From a virus, in the IMG/VR virus record IMGVR_UViG_3300049032_000028, positions 1 through 42,949 of that record: a DNA stretch of 42,949 nt; one strand, given 5' to 3'. This document shows positions 13,506-20,607 of the stretch, piece after piece. A program made the translations under genes and the position numbers. Within the stretch, counting starts at the first letter, position 1. Each line of letters opens with the position of its first letter. The notes under the pieces are model-generated. The model was given only the letters and a program-made list of their open reading frames with translations. It was not told the DNA's origin and searched no databases.

Positions 13506-15094
13506 GGGCCGGTGAGCTTTGCGCAGGCTACGGCGGACTAGCCCTGGCTGTCGAAGAAGTGTTCGGCGCCGAAACAGCGTGGTTTAGCGAATTTGACCCC
13601 GCACCGTCCAAGATCCTCGCCCACCACTGGCCCAAGGTTCCCAACCACGGAGACATGACCCAGATTGACTGGGCAGCTATCGAACCCGTAGACATCATCA
13701 GCGGCGGAACACCATGCCAGGATCTCAGTGCGGCCGGGAAGCGCAAAGGCATGACCGAAGGAACGCGGTCCAACTTATGGGTCAACATGCGCGAAGCAAT
13801 CGCAACTATCAGACCTAAGTATGTGGTCTGGGAAAACGTAAGGGGGGCCTACAGTGCCGAAGCCAGTAGCGATTTGGAGTTCTGCCCGGGATGTATGGGA
13901 GAAGCCGCAGACGGAGGGGTTGTTCTGCGAGCACTTGGCCGTGTACTCGGAGACCTTTCCGACCTCGGGTATGACTGTCAATGGCGTGGCATACGAGCTG
14001 CCGACGTGGGAGCCCCGCACGGACGATTCCGGGTCTTTGTCCTTGCCTCTCTTCCGGACTCCATGCGCAGCAGAAGCAGTAGGAGGTCGGAGGAACCCCG
14101 ATCGGCGAGGCGCCACTATGCGGTTATCGGATCAGGTACGCGAGGAAGCTGGGCGAGGACTGCTCTTGCCAACCCCAAAGGCGTCCGACGGAGAGAAGGG
14201 TGGGCCCAACCAGCGGGGCAGCTCGGGGGATTACATGCTTCCATCGGCGGTGATCCATCTGCTGCCGACGCCGAGTGCGTGTGTAGCGAACGACGGAGAG
14301 TCAACGGTGACGTGGTTAGAGCGCCGCGAACGCGTGAAGCTGGCAGCCGCGAACGGCAACGGAATGGGAATGCCCTTGACAATAGCAAGCCTCCTAATTC
14401 AGGAGGCACAACTGCCGGGTCAGACGGATATATCGGAGGTGTTGTAAATGGCGGTACCAGCAAAGCGGGACCCAAAGAAGGACTGCAAAGCCTGCGGGAA
14501 GCCCCTGGAGCGAAAACGATACGGGAATCGATTGGAGGACCGAACGAGGTTCTTGGCGCGGGAACACTGCGACCAGACATGCGCGAACAGTCGGGCTGCG
14601 ATTCAAGCCGACTCTCACCGCTGGAGGGCGCGTCAGATCAAACAGCGGGAGCAGTGCTCGACGTGTTCCACAACGACGAGCTTGCACGTCCATCACAAGG
14701 ACAGGAACCCGGCAAGCAACCAGTCCGAGAACCTGGAAGTGCTGTGCGCGAGCTGCCATCTCAAGCTGCATTGGTCGGAGGATCGGGAGAATCGCCTCGA
14801 AGCGAAACTAACTGGGGACCGTATGAACCAGCTATTAGGCGCTGGGAAATGGTCCTCGGTCGTCAAGCGCCGCCGCCTACCGAAGCAACCGGACGGAATG
14901 GCGGGCATCGCCTAAGCCCTCGTTTTACAGAGTTCATGATGGGCCTACCTGATGGATGGGTGACCGATCCAGCCATTGGAATCAGCCGCAACGAACAGCT
15001 AAAGGCCTGCGGAAACGGTGTCGTACCACAGCAAGCAACCGCAGCCCTGCAAGACATGCTTGCAGGCTTCCAGAATCAGGGGAAAGCAGCATGA
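13502..15094 (+). CDS. C5-cytosine DNA methyltransferase with a long open insert
   Basis: 530 residues from ATG 13502. It transfers a methyl group from SAM to cytosine, probably protecting phage DNA from restriction. Motif I is LCAGYGGLALAVEEV, motif IV has Cys72 (GGTPCQDLSAAGK), motif VI is ENV (111-113), motif VIII is GRFRVFVLA (about 174-182), and motif X is near the C-terminus (RNEQLKACGNGVVPQQA). Conserved sequence resumes at WGPYEPAIRRWE (about residue 438). The 250 residues between look low in complexity and overlap two +1-frame genes, one an HNH endonuclease. A longer start at 13379 would cross the preceding gene and is rejected. Confidence 0.88.
   Translation: MRAGELCAGYGGLALAVEEVFGAETAWFSEFDPAPSKILAHHWPKVPNHGDMTQIDWAAIEPVDIISGGTPCQDLSAAGKRKGMTEGTRSNLWVNMREAIATIRPKYVVWENVRGAYSAEASSDLEFCPGCMGEAADGGVVLRALGRVLGDLSDLGYDCQWRGIRAADVGAPHGRFRVFVLASLPDSMRSRSSRRSEEPRSARRHYAVIGSGTRGSWARTALANPKGVRRREGWAQPAGQLGGLHASIGGDPSAADAECVCSERRRVNGDVVRAPRTREAGSRERQRNGNALDNSKPPNSGGTTAGSDGYIGGVVNGGTSKAGPKEGLQSLREAPGAKTIRESIGGPNEVLGAGTLRPDMREQSGCDSSRLSPLEGASDQTAGAVLDVFHNDELARPSQGQEPGKQPVREPGSAVRELPSQAALVGGSGESPRSETNWGPYEPAIRRWEMVLGRQAPPPTEATGRNGGHRLSPRFTEFMMGLPDGWVTDPAIGISRNEQLKACGNGVVPQQATAALQDMLAGFQNQGKAA
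13854..14447 (+). CDS. Overlapping +1-frame protein inside the methyltransferase gene
   Basis: 197 residues from GTG 13854, with AAGGGGGG 6 bases upstream. The translation has sequence patterns I recall from proteins encoded at actinophage cytosine methylase loci: YSETFPTSGMTVNG, AYELPTWEPRTDDSG, LPLFRTP, and LLPTPKASDG followed by GPNQRGSSGDYMLPSAV. Between 13854 and about 14050 the same DNA also encodes methyltransferase motif VIII in the other frame. It may be a target-recognition or accessory polypeptide, the real continuation of the methyltransferase by frameshift, or a conserved shadow. Its stop abuts the HNH start in the same frame. Confidence 0.6.
   Translation: MPKPVAIWSSARDVWEKPQTEGLFCEHLAVYSETFPTSGMTVNGVAYELPTWEPRTDDSGSLSLPLFRTPCAAEAVGGRRNPDRRGATMRLSDQVREEAGRGLLLPTPKASDGEKGGPNQRGSSGDYMLPSAVIHLLPTPSACVANDGESTVTWLERRERVKLAAANGNGMGMPLTIASLLIQEAQLPGQTDISEVL
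14448..14915 (+). CDS. HNH endonuclease nested in the methyltransferase gene
   Basis: 155 residues from ATG 14448, with GGAGGT 7 bases upstream. The HNH fold is clear: an N-terminal CKACGKPLERK / CDQTC zinc site, then CSTCSTT, LHVHHKDRNPASNQSENL and LCASCH (His-His with the Asn and C-terminal CxxC). Such genes usually act as homing endonucleases that cut alleles lacking them. It lies entirely within the open methyltransferase frame but in the +1 frame, and its last 35 or so codons reuse DNA encoding the conserved methyltransferase C-terminus. It is likely an insertion at the variable linker. Confidence 0.85.
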   Translation: MAVPAKRDPKKDCKACGKPLERKRYGNRLEDRTRFLAREHCDQTCANSRAAIQADSHRWRARQIKQREQCSTCSTTTSLHVHHKDRNPASNQSENLEVLCASCHLKLHWSEDRENRLEAKLTGDRMNQLLGAGKWSSVVKRRRLPKQPDGMAGIA

Positions 15095-15204
15095 CATACG
15101 CATCCGATCAGGAGCGCCGGCAGTCACGCAAGCAAGCCGACCAGGCCCGGAAACAAACCATGCGGCAACAACGAGAACACGACAAGGAAGCGAGGTCAAG
15201 GTGA
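15091..15204 (+). CDS. Tiny basic charged protein
   Basis: 37 residues, almost entirely Arg, Lys, Gln and Glu (RRQSRKQADQARKQTMRQQR), a single helix with possible nucleic-acid binding. ATGA overlap with the methyltransferase and GTGA overlap with the next gene. Unknown function. Confidence 0.55.
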   Translation: MTYASDQERRQSRKQADQARKQTMRQQREHDKEARSR

Positions 15205-15974
15205 GTGATGACCGGCTGTTTTTCAAGCTCCACAACGGCTTCCCGGAACACCCCAAAACCATCGAGCTAAGCGACAAAGCGTTCCGTCAACTGGTGGAGG
15301 CGTGGTGCTACTGTTCCAGGAATTTGAACGATGGTTTCCTCACGAAAGCGCAGTTCGTTCGTTTTTTTTCGCCGAAAAGTCGTGGCGAACTCGTTGCAGT
15401 CGGGTTCATCCGTGAAGAAGAAAACCAGTACGTAATGCACGACTACCTTGAGCACCAGCAAAGCGCCCAGCAGGTCGCTGACCTGCGGGAACGTCGCAGA
15501 ATGGCGGGCGCTAAGGGTGGCAAAGCTAAAGCAAGTGGTCTAGCAAGTGCTAAGCAAATGCCAGAGCCCGTGCCTAGCAAACCTCTACCAGATACAGATA
15601 CAGATCTAGATACAGATCCAACACCACCTAAAGGTGGTGTGACGCCCCGCAAGCGGGCCACACGAATCCGTGAAGATTTTCAGGTCACAGATGCCATGAA
15701 GGAATGGGCCGCTTCGAAGGCGCCGCACGCAGATGTTGGTTTGGAAACTGAGAAGTTCATCAACTACTGGGTGGCCAAGTCCGGTAAGGAAGCCACGAAG
15801 CTCGACTGGACTGCGACGTGGCGTAACTGGATCCTCAACAGCCGATCCCACCTGCAACCACAGCAGCGCATGGATCAGGGCTCACGGGCGTTGGCGAAGG
15901 GCGCTCAGATGTTGGCGGCATGGGACGCGCAACAGGAACAAGAACAGCAATCAATCCTTGAATTGGAGGGCTAG
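15201..15974 (+). CDS. Replication initiator-like protein (winged HTH)
   Basis: 257 residues from GTG 15201, which overlaps the previous stop as GTGA. The first 90 residues resemble phage replisome-organiser N-terminal domains (DDRLFFKLHNGFPEHPKT... KSRGELVAVGFI). A Lys/Gly/Ala hinge (MAGAKGGKAKASG) and Pro/Asp-rich linker lead to a C-terminal DnaT/DnaD-like part ending in WTATWRNWILNSRS. It probably recognises the phage origin and recruits helicase through its neighbour. A longer in-frame start at 15018 overlaps the methyltransferase and is rejected. Confidence 0.75.
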   Translation: MSDDRLFFKLHNGFPEHPKTIELSDKAFRQLVEAWCYCSRNLNDGFLTKAQFVRFFSPKSRGELVAVGFIREEENQYVMHDYLEHQQSAQQVADLRERRRMAGAKGGKAKASGLASAKQMPEPVPSKPLPDTDTDLDTDPTPPKGGVTPRKRATRIREDFQVTDAMKEWAASKAPHADVGLETEKFINYWVAKSGKEATKLDWTATWRNWILNSRSHLQPQQRMDQGSRALAKGAQMLAAWDAQQEQEQQSILELEG

Positions 15975-16394
15975 ATGGAAACCCCGGAAGTGATCAGGAT
16001 GTTGACGTGGATCAACTCGGTTGATGGGCGTGTGGCGTTGAATGAGGCGGCGGTTGAGATGTGGTCTTATGCGATGCGGCAGGTTGATGCGGCTGTGGCT
16101 AAGCAGGCCGTGTTGGAGCATTACAAGGCGCACGAGTCGATCGCCGCGACTCCTGGTGCCATCAGCAAACGGGCGGCGAACATCAGGACTTCGCGTGAGG
16201 CTGGGCAGCGGGCGATTGACGCTCAGCCAGTGAAGCGTCCGAAGACTGAGGCTGACTATCGCAAGCGGATCCGTGAAACACCGGAGTTCATGGCGTTGTT
16301 TGAGCAGGGCCGGCGTGAGGGTAATGCGATGCGTGCGGCTGCAACGAAAGCGCGCGAGGGTGCGCAGGTGGCGGATGAGTGGGAGGCCGCATGA
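15975..16394 (+). CDS. Candidate replicative helicase loader
   Basis: 139 residues, ATG directly after the previous TAG. The helical N-terminal half (MLTWINSVDGRVALNEAAVEMW... VLEHYKAHESIAATPGAIS) resembles small helicase-loader proteins that follow initiator genes in Gram-positive phages (G39P-like); the C-terminal half is charged. Order after the initiator supports the idea, but no motif proves it. ATGA overlap with the resolvase. Confidence 0.6.
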   Translation: METPEVIRMLTWINSVDGRVALNEAAVEMWSYAMRQVDAAVAKQAVLEHYKAHESIAATPGAISKRAANIRTSREAGQRAIDAQPVKRPKTEADYRKRIRETPEFMALFEQGRREGNAMRAAATKAREGAQVADEWEAA

Positions 16395-16753
16395 GCCGGT
16401 CGAGGGCCAGCGCGAAAGCAGCAGGCAGCAGGTTTGAGCGGCTAGTTGCTGACTACCTCGCAGCCAACGTGTCCGAGTTCGTTGACCGGCGCGTGAAAAC
16501 CGGGGCAGCAGACAAGGGCGATGTTGGCGGGGTTAGGGCGCACGGGCAACGCGTCACGGTCGAATGCAAAGACGTGGCGAAACTCAACCTCGGCGGATGG
16601 GTTGCTGAGGCCGAGACTGAGCGCGTGAACGATGACGCCCTTGCCGGTGTCGTGGTGCATAAACGCCGCGGCAAAGGTCAGCCTGGGGATCAGTACGTGA
16701 CCATGACCCTCGCGGACCTGGCTTTCCTGCTGACCGGCGAACGACCCGCGTGA
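16391..16753 (+). CDS. Holliday junction resolvase-like PD-(D/E)xK nuclease
   Basis: 120 residues from ATG 16391 (ATGA overlap). The pattern AGSRFERLVADYLA, then KGDVGG with catalytic Asp, VECKD with Glu and Lys, and GQPGDQYVTM matches small PD-(D/E)xK Holliday junction resolvases common in actinophages. It would cut branched DNA before packaging. It closes this replication block; a T-rich stretch follows. Confidence 0.82.
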   Translation: MSRSRASAKAAGSRFERLVADYLAANVSEFVDRRVKTGAADKGDVGGVRAHGQRVTVECKDVAKLNLGGWVAEAETERVNDDALAGVVVHKRRGKGQPGDQYVTMTLADLAFLLTGERPA

Positions 16754-16784
16754 CCCTATTTTTTTGATCACCCAACTACCCCAA

Positions 16785-16818
16785 AATACCTACCTCAAAC
16801 GGGTATTCCTTGGTAGAC
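16785..16818 (+). promoter_or_regulatory. Operator and extended -10 promoter
   Basis: AATACCTAC (16785-16793), one base off the immunity operator, and a second GGTATT copy (16802-16807) precede TTGGTAGACT, a TGN-TANNNT extended -10 (TAGACT, 16813-16818). Transcription would start near 16825 and run into the genes from 16840. The repressor probably controls this second early promoter too. Confidence 0.5.
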
Positions 16819-16839
16819 TTAGACTCACAGGCGGGGACC

Positions 16840-16881
16840 ATGAGCAAACCCGCCCCAACCAGAACCGAGACACACAAATGA
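16840..16881 (+). CDS. 13-residue leader ORF
   Basis: MSKPAPTRTETHK, with GCGGGG 4 bases before ATG 16840 and an ATGA overlap with the next gene. It is the first ORF behind the promoter and may only deliver ribosomes to the following start, which lacks a good ribosome binding site. Confidence 0.4.
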   Translation: MSKPAPTRTETHK

Positions 16882-17096
16882 GCGGACTTCTTGAAGAAGA
16901 CGAGGTTATCAACTTCGTCCGCGAGTATGACCACTGCGCAGAATGCCAAGGCTGGGATGAGCGTTTCGTGGGCATCCAGCGTCCGAAGCGCAACTTCTAC
17001 GGCCAGTTGCTTGAGCAGGACCACCAGCCGTCAGGTATCCGATTGCGCGGCAGGTCAAACCACCGCCGCATCTGCTCGAAGCGTCAAAGCCAATGA
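16878..17096 (+). CDS. Small hypothetical protein with Cys pair
   Basis: 72 residues from ATG 16878. An acidic N-terminus (GLLEEDEVINFVREYD) with HCAEC is followed by a basic C-terminal half (RLRGRSNHRRICSKR), giving three Cys and two His for possible zinc binding. ATGA overlaps both neighbours. Unknown function. Confidence 0.7.
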   Translation: MSGLLEEDEVINFVREYDHCAECQGWDERFVGIQRPKRNFYGQLLEQDHQPSGIRLRGRSNHRRICSKRQSQ

Positions 17097-17236
17097 CCGC
17101 CCATCCGGAGCATCACAGCCTCCCCCACCTGTTAGAGCTGATCGACGGCTTGGATGAGGGCAGCCAGTGGGCGCTCGTCCGGGAACTCAAACTCACCGCA
17201 CACACCATCGCCAAAGACCGGGAGAACACACTGTGA
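17093..17236 (+). CDS. Tiny helical hypothetical protein
   Basis: 47 residues (TAHPEHHSLPHLLELIDGLDE...), two amphipathic helices. ATGA overlap upstream and GTGA overlap downstream. Unknown function. Confidence 0.6.
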   Translation: MTAHPEHHSLPHLLELIDGLDEGSQWALVRELKLTAHTIAKDRENTL

Positions 17237-17760
17237 AGACAACCATCTACCTTGACGTTGACGGGGTACTCAACGCAGTCAGCAAGAAACACCCCTCCAT
17301 CTCTGCGACTGGCTGGGACAAATGGGAAACCGCGCCCGTCAACGGCTGGCCCATCCTCTGGTCGCCGGAACTCATCGCAGAACTCAACGAACTAGCGGCC
17401 CGTGATGATGTGACGTTCAAGTGGCTCACGACATGGACCGATGACGCCGCGAAAGTCCTGAGCCCCGCCATCGGCATCAACGGCCAGGAATGGGAAGTCC
17501 TGCACGGCGACCAACACGCATGGGGTGGCAAGCGTGGGTGGTGGAAGCTCGAAGCGATCCAGAAGGACATCTTGGAGACAATGCCGGGTCAGTTCATTTG
17601 GATTGACGACGACATTTCTGCCGAACGTGAGGCTATCGACTGGGTTACTGGGAGGGATAACGGTTACGCGATCAGCCCGTTCACCAGCTGGGGCCTGACA
17701 CGCGAACACCTGACTGAGATTCAGGCGCTCATCGACTTTGACGACAAGGCCGCAGCATGA
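17233..17760 (+). CDS. HAD-superfamily phosphatase-like protein
   Basis: 175 residues from GTG 17233 (GTGA overlap). HAD motifs are visible: TIYLDVDGVLNA (nucleophile and acid DxD), FKWLTTWTDDA (motif II) and FIWIDDD (motif IV acids). It would remove phosphate from a small molecule, nucleotide or nucleic-acid end. Related genes are frequent in actinophage early regions. The substrate is unknown. Confidence 0.83.
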   Translation: MKTTIYLDVDGVLNAVSKKHPSISATGWDKWETAPVNGWPILWSPELIAELNELAARDDVTFKWLTTWTDDAAKVLSPAIGINGQEWEVLHGDQHAWGGKRGWWKLEAIQKDILETMPGQFIWIDDDISAEREAIDWVTGRDNGYAISPFTSWGLTREHLTEIQALIDFDDKAAA

Positions 17761-17867
17761 CCCCCGCCCCCGCACCTGTCCCGCCTGTCCTGGCCCGGAA
17801 GCTCGCCGCACTCGCCCACACCAACCCGGCACTACACCAACAAATCACCGGAAGCAGGAAACCATGA
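17757..17867 (+). CDS. Tiny Pro/Ala-rich protein
   Basis: 36 residues (TPAPAPVPPVLARKLAALAH...). A Pro-rich start and one short helix. ATGA overlaps both neighbours. Unknown function. Confidence 0.5.
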   Translation: MTPAPAPVPPVLARKLAALAHTNPALHQQITGSRKP

Positions 17868-18097
17868 GCATGTACGCACCCGTTGATGACATGGAAGGGA
17901 AGCCCGTGTCAGAGGTCCTGCGGGAATTGGCATGGACTCGCCGGCAGCGTAATGACCTGATTGCAGATAGGGACAACCACGCAAAGGCAAGAGGTGAAGC
18001 TGAACACCGCCGCAGTAAAGCCGAGCGGGCACTGTCTGATGCGCGCAGATCATTTCGCGGGGCACTCCAAGCATTATCTTCAGAGCCCGATGCCTGA
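17864..18097 (+). CDS. Small coiled-coil protein
   Basis: 77 residues. A long charged helix (SEVLRELAWTRRQRNDLIAD, then EAEHRRSKAERALSDARR) is predicted to form a coiled coil. ATGA overlap with the gene before. Unknown function. Confidence 0.65.
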   Translation: MSMYAPVDDMEGKPVSEVLRELAWTRRQRNDLIADRDNHAKARGEAEHRRSKAERALSDARRSFRGALQALSSEPDA

Positions 18098-18245
18098 CGT
18101 TCCCCCGTCGATGGGTGGTGATTGGTGGTCGCGCAGGTCGAACCGGCAACCCGGATGCAACTGCCCCAGATCCCGCTACGATCCGCGACAACAACGACCA
18201 ACCAACCCCGACTGTCACCTACACGGAACCAGGAGCGACACGTGA
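18090..18245 (+). CDS. Small Trp/Arg-rich protein with Cys/His
   Basis: 51 residues; overlaps the previous gene by 8 bases and the next by GTGA. DWWSRRSNRQPGCNCPRSR and CHLHG give a C-C-C-H set for zinc. Unknown function. Confidence 0.6.
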   Translation: MPDVPPSMGGDWWSRRSNRQPGCNCPRSRYDPRQQRPTNPDCHLHGTRSDT

Positions 18246-18394
18246 GCACCACAACTATCTACGCTCCACACGAGTGTAAGCCAACGAGCAACTTCTTCGG
18301 TGTTGTTCCAGACGGCACAGTTGAGCTTTGCGTATGCGGACAGAAATGGCGCATGAAATCAGGCAGATTCTTCTACAAATGGGAGCTGGCATGA
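18242..18394 (+). CDS. Small zinc-ribbon-like protein
   Basis: 50 residues from GTG 18242. PHECKPTSNFFG and LCVCGQKWR give Cys/His ligands, then FFYKWEL. Overlaps both neighbours by 4 bases. Unknown function. Confidence 0.6.
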   Translation: MSTTTIYAPHECKPTSNFFGVVPDGTVELCVCGQKWRMKSGRFFYKWELA

Positions 18395-19071
18395 GCCTGT
18401 ACTACCAAGACGATTACGTTGAGCTTTGGCATGGAGACTGTCTGAAGGATCACCGAGAATGGCTTGAAGCCGACGTGCTGGTTACAGATCCTCCATACGG
18501 AATGTCATACTCCGGGTTTGGCGGGCGCAAGGGTGAACCGAGACGAACTCAAGGGCCCTTGTCGGTGGCTGGCGATGGAGATACAACCATTCGCGACGCG
18601 GCACTCGCAGCATGGGGTGATCGACCGGCCATAGCATTCGGCAAGTGGAGTATCAATCGTCCTGCCAACACCCGCCAAGTGATCATCTGGGACAAATCTG
18701 ACAACGGCCCCGGCATGGGAGCCACCGACCTGCCATGGGGGCCTTCTTTCGAAGAGGCCTACGTGATGGGCAAGGGGTGGACCTCGACCGAACGCGGAAG
18801 TTCCGTCTACCGCGTCAAACCCTACACGTCTGGTGATGCTGATCGACCGGACCACCCAACACCGAAACCGCCAAGCCTCATCGAACTCTTGATCGCTAAA
18901 TGCCCTCCGGGAGTAATCGCTGATCCATTCGCCGGATCTGGCGCCACTCTGATCGCAGCCAAGAATCTCAGGCGTCAGGTGGTAGGCGTAGAACTTGAGG
19001 AAAAGTACTGCGAGATCATGGCTAAGCGCCTTTCTCAGGATGTTCTGGACATCTTTGGGAGTGCAGCATGA
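18391..19071 (+). CDS. DNA methyltransferase (N6-adenine or N4-cytosine, beta class)
   Basis: 226 residues from ATG 18391. The catalytic motif DPPYG (residues 33-37) comes first and the SAM-binding DPFAGSGATL near residue 178 last, the beta-class order, with HPTPKP between. It methylates an exocyclic amine, probably protecting phage DNA or mimicking host marking. No cognate nuclease is next to it, so it is an orphan. An in-frame start at 18328 overlaps the preceding gene and is rejected. Confidence 0.9.
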   Translation: MSLYYQDDYVELWHGDCLKDHREWLEADVLVTDPPYGMSYSGFGGRKGEPRRTQGPLSVAGDGDTTIRDAALAAWGDRPAIAFGKWSINRPANTRQVIIWDKSDNGPGMGATDLPWGPSFEEAYVMGKGWTSTERGSSVYRVKPYTSGDADRPDHPTPKPPSLIELLIAKCPPGVIADPFAGSGATLIAAKNLRRQVVGVELEEKYCEIMAKRLSQDVLDIFGSAA

Positions 19072-19286
19072 ACGCCCGCGTGACAGCAGCGAAAAGAGTG
19101 GCGTTGGAGCGTTACGCCGCTCGCCCTGATAGCACCTTCATAAGAAGTCTTCTCACCGCCGCCGATGAGGTCATGTTCTCTGAGGCGATGGAGGCGAAGG
19201 TTGCTGAACTGCTTTACGAGTCACGCGACTACACATGGCAAGTCCAGGCATCGTTTATCTTCCAACTATTGAGGGGCGAAAAATGA
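19068..19286 (+). CDS. Small helical protein, paralogue of leftward-operon proteins
   Basis: 72 residues, ATGA overlaps. It starts MNARVTAAKRVALERY and contains KVAELLYESRDYTWQVQA. The first part resembles the protein at 5811-6086 and the second the protein at 3935-4132, so three small proteins of this phage share segments. Function is unknown. Confidence 0.72.
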   Translation: MNARVTAAKRVALERYAARPDSTFIRSLLTAADEVMFSEAMEAKVAELLYESRDYTWQVQASFIFQLLRGEK

Positions 19287-20002
19287 CGGTCACGCAAGCC
19301 GAGTTGGAGCGGGCTTTGACGGTGTTGGATCAGGTGGTGGCGAACGTGAACATCGGGCGCGGGAGCTTCACCGCGAGTTACGGGCCGCGCATGGGTGGTG
19401 GAAGTCGGGAACACGCGCCGTTGCCTGTTGACGTTGACCTCATCGACAAAAAGGTTGCCGCCCATCGAATGCTCATGGATCGGGCGCTCAGGGTTGCAAT
19501 GGAAACCGACCAGCCACTCAACGGACGCGACCCGCAGTCACTCACCAACTATTTGTTCACCCGCGCCGCCTGGATCGTCGGGCAAATGTGGGGCGACGAC
19601 TTCCACCGGGGCTTAGTGCAGCACGCGGACGGGATGGACGCAGCCCGCGACCGATTGGCGCCCAAGGTTCTGCTGGGTCCATGCACCACAACCGGCTGCG
19701 AAACCGACCTCCAAGGCCGCGAAGGCGACCAAGAAGTACGCTGCGACGTTTGCGGCTACACCTACACAATCGTCCACCTACGCCACCAACGAGTCACCCA
19801 AGCACTCGGACACGACGGAACACCACTCCGCGCCGCACAAGCCGTCCGCTACCTCAACAACAAAGGCGTCAACGTTACCACCAAAGACGTTGAGAACTGG
19901 GTCAAATGGGGACACCTCACCCCCGCCGACACAGACGACAAAGGCCGGCGACTCTACAACCTCCAAGACATCTACACCCGAGCAGCAAGGAACAACACAT
20001 GA
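19283..20002 (+). CDS. Zinc-ribbon and winged-helix protein, possible regulator
   Basis: 239 residues from ATG 19283. A helical N-terminal domain is followed by a four-Cys ribbon (GPCTTTGC, then RCDVCGY, about residues 135-160) and a C-terminal MerR-like or HTH region (AAQAVRYLNNKGVNVTTKDV, WVKWGHLTPAD, RLYNLQDIY). This resembles Zn-ribbon HTH proteins of actinophages annotated as DNA-binding. It may regulate transcription of this arm; the target is unknown. ATGA overlaps both neighbours. Confidence 0.75.
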   Translation: MTVTQAELERALTVLDQVVANVNIGRGSFTASYGPRMGGGSREHAPLPVDVDLIDKKVAAHRMLMDRALRVAMETDQPLNGRDPQSLTNYLFTRAAWIVGQMWGDDFHRGLVQHADGMDAARDRLAPKVLLGPCTTTGCETDLQGREGDQEVRCDVCGYTYTIVHLRHQRVTQALGHDGTPLRAAQAVRYLNNKGVNVTTKDVENWVKWGHLTPADTDDKGRRLYNLQDIYTRAARNNT

Positions 20003-20154
20003 GGAACCGGACCATCCGCATGAAGCGACTCCGTGAACAGCGACTGTTGGACGAGTTCATGCGCACCCCTCGCCGGTTGATAATGGGGGCGCAGCCGACG
20101 CTAACCGAATGGGCGAGTGGCCCCGGGCGGATCTGGACGATGCCCAATGCCTAA
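19999..20154 (+). CDS. Tiny basic hypothetical protein
   Basis: 51 residues; strongly basic N-terminus (RNRTIRMKRLREQRLL), then TEWASGPGRIW. ATGA overlap upstream and 8-base overlap downstream. Unknown function. Confidence 0.58.
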   Translation: MRNRTIRMKRLREQRLLDEFMRTPRRLIMGAQPTLTEWASGPGRIWTMPNA

Positions 20155-20383
20155 GTACGTGATTGCCGCTAGCCGTTGGGCTTACAACGCGTGGTGTGAC
20201 CGCAGCGGGTTCAAGTGGTTCCACCACATCTACGTCCACGACGGATACACGATCAACACACTCAACCTGCGCGCCGATCAGTTTGTGTTCGTGGACGGCT
20301 GGGAAACCAACCCCAAAGCAGTCCGAATCAAAGCAGGCTACAACGCAGCAACCATCCGCCAACGAATAGGAGCCGCTGCATGA
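20147..20383 (+). CDS. Small hypothetical protein
   Basis: 78 residues (MPKYVIAASRWAYNAWCDRSG...), aromatic-rich with a likely beta-sheet centre (TLNLRADQFVFVDGW) and a C-terminal helix. No recognised family. Confidence 0.65.
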   Translation: MPKYVIAASRWAYNAWCDRSGFKWFHHIYVHDGYTINTLNLRADQFVFVDGWETNPKAVRIKAGYNAATIRQRIGAAA

Positions 20384-20607
20384 GACGGCTCTACAGGGCA
20401 GTATGCGCATGGATCGAAGCTGACACGCAAACAAAGCTACAACCCGAGCCAGAGCTTCATGCCGAAGGAAACAACTTCGCCCAAGCAGAACATGCGCACT
20501 CTTACACGACCCCACCAGAGATGCACTCAGGCTGGGGCAGGCAATCAATGGACGATAATGACGGCGGAACGTACCGCCTAGGATTCCAGAAAGCAGATCG
20601 ACCATGA
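20380..20607 (+). CDS. Small hypothetical protein
   Basis: 75 residues, ATGA overlaps at both ends. A basic N-terminus is followed by an acidic, His-rich polar stretch; likely poorly ordered. Unknown function. Confidence 0.6.
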   Translation: MRRLYRAVCAWIEADTQTKLQPEPELHAEGNNFAQAEHAHSYTTPPEMHSGWGRQSMDDNDGGTYRLGFQKADRP

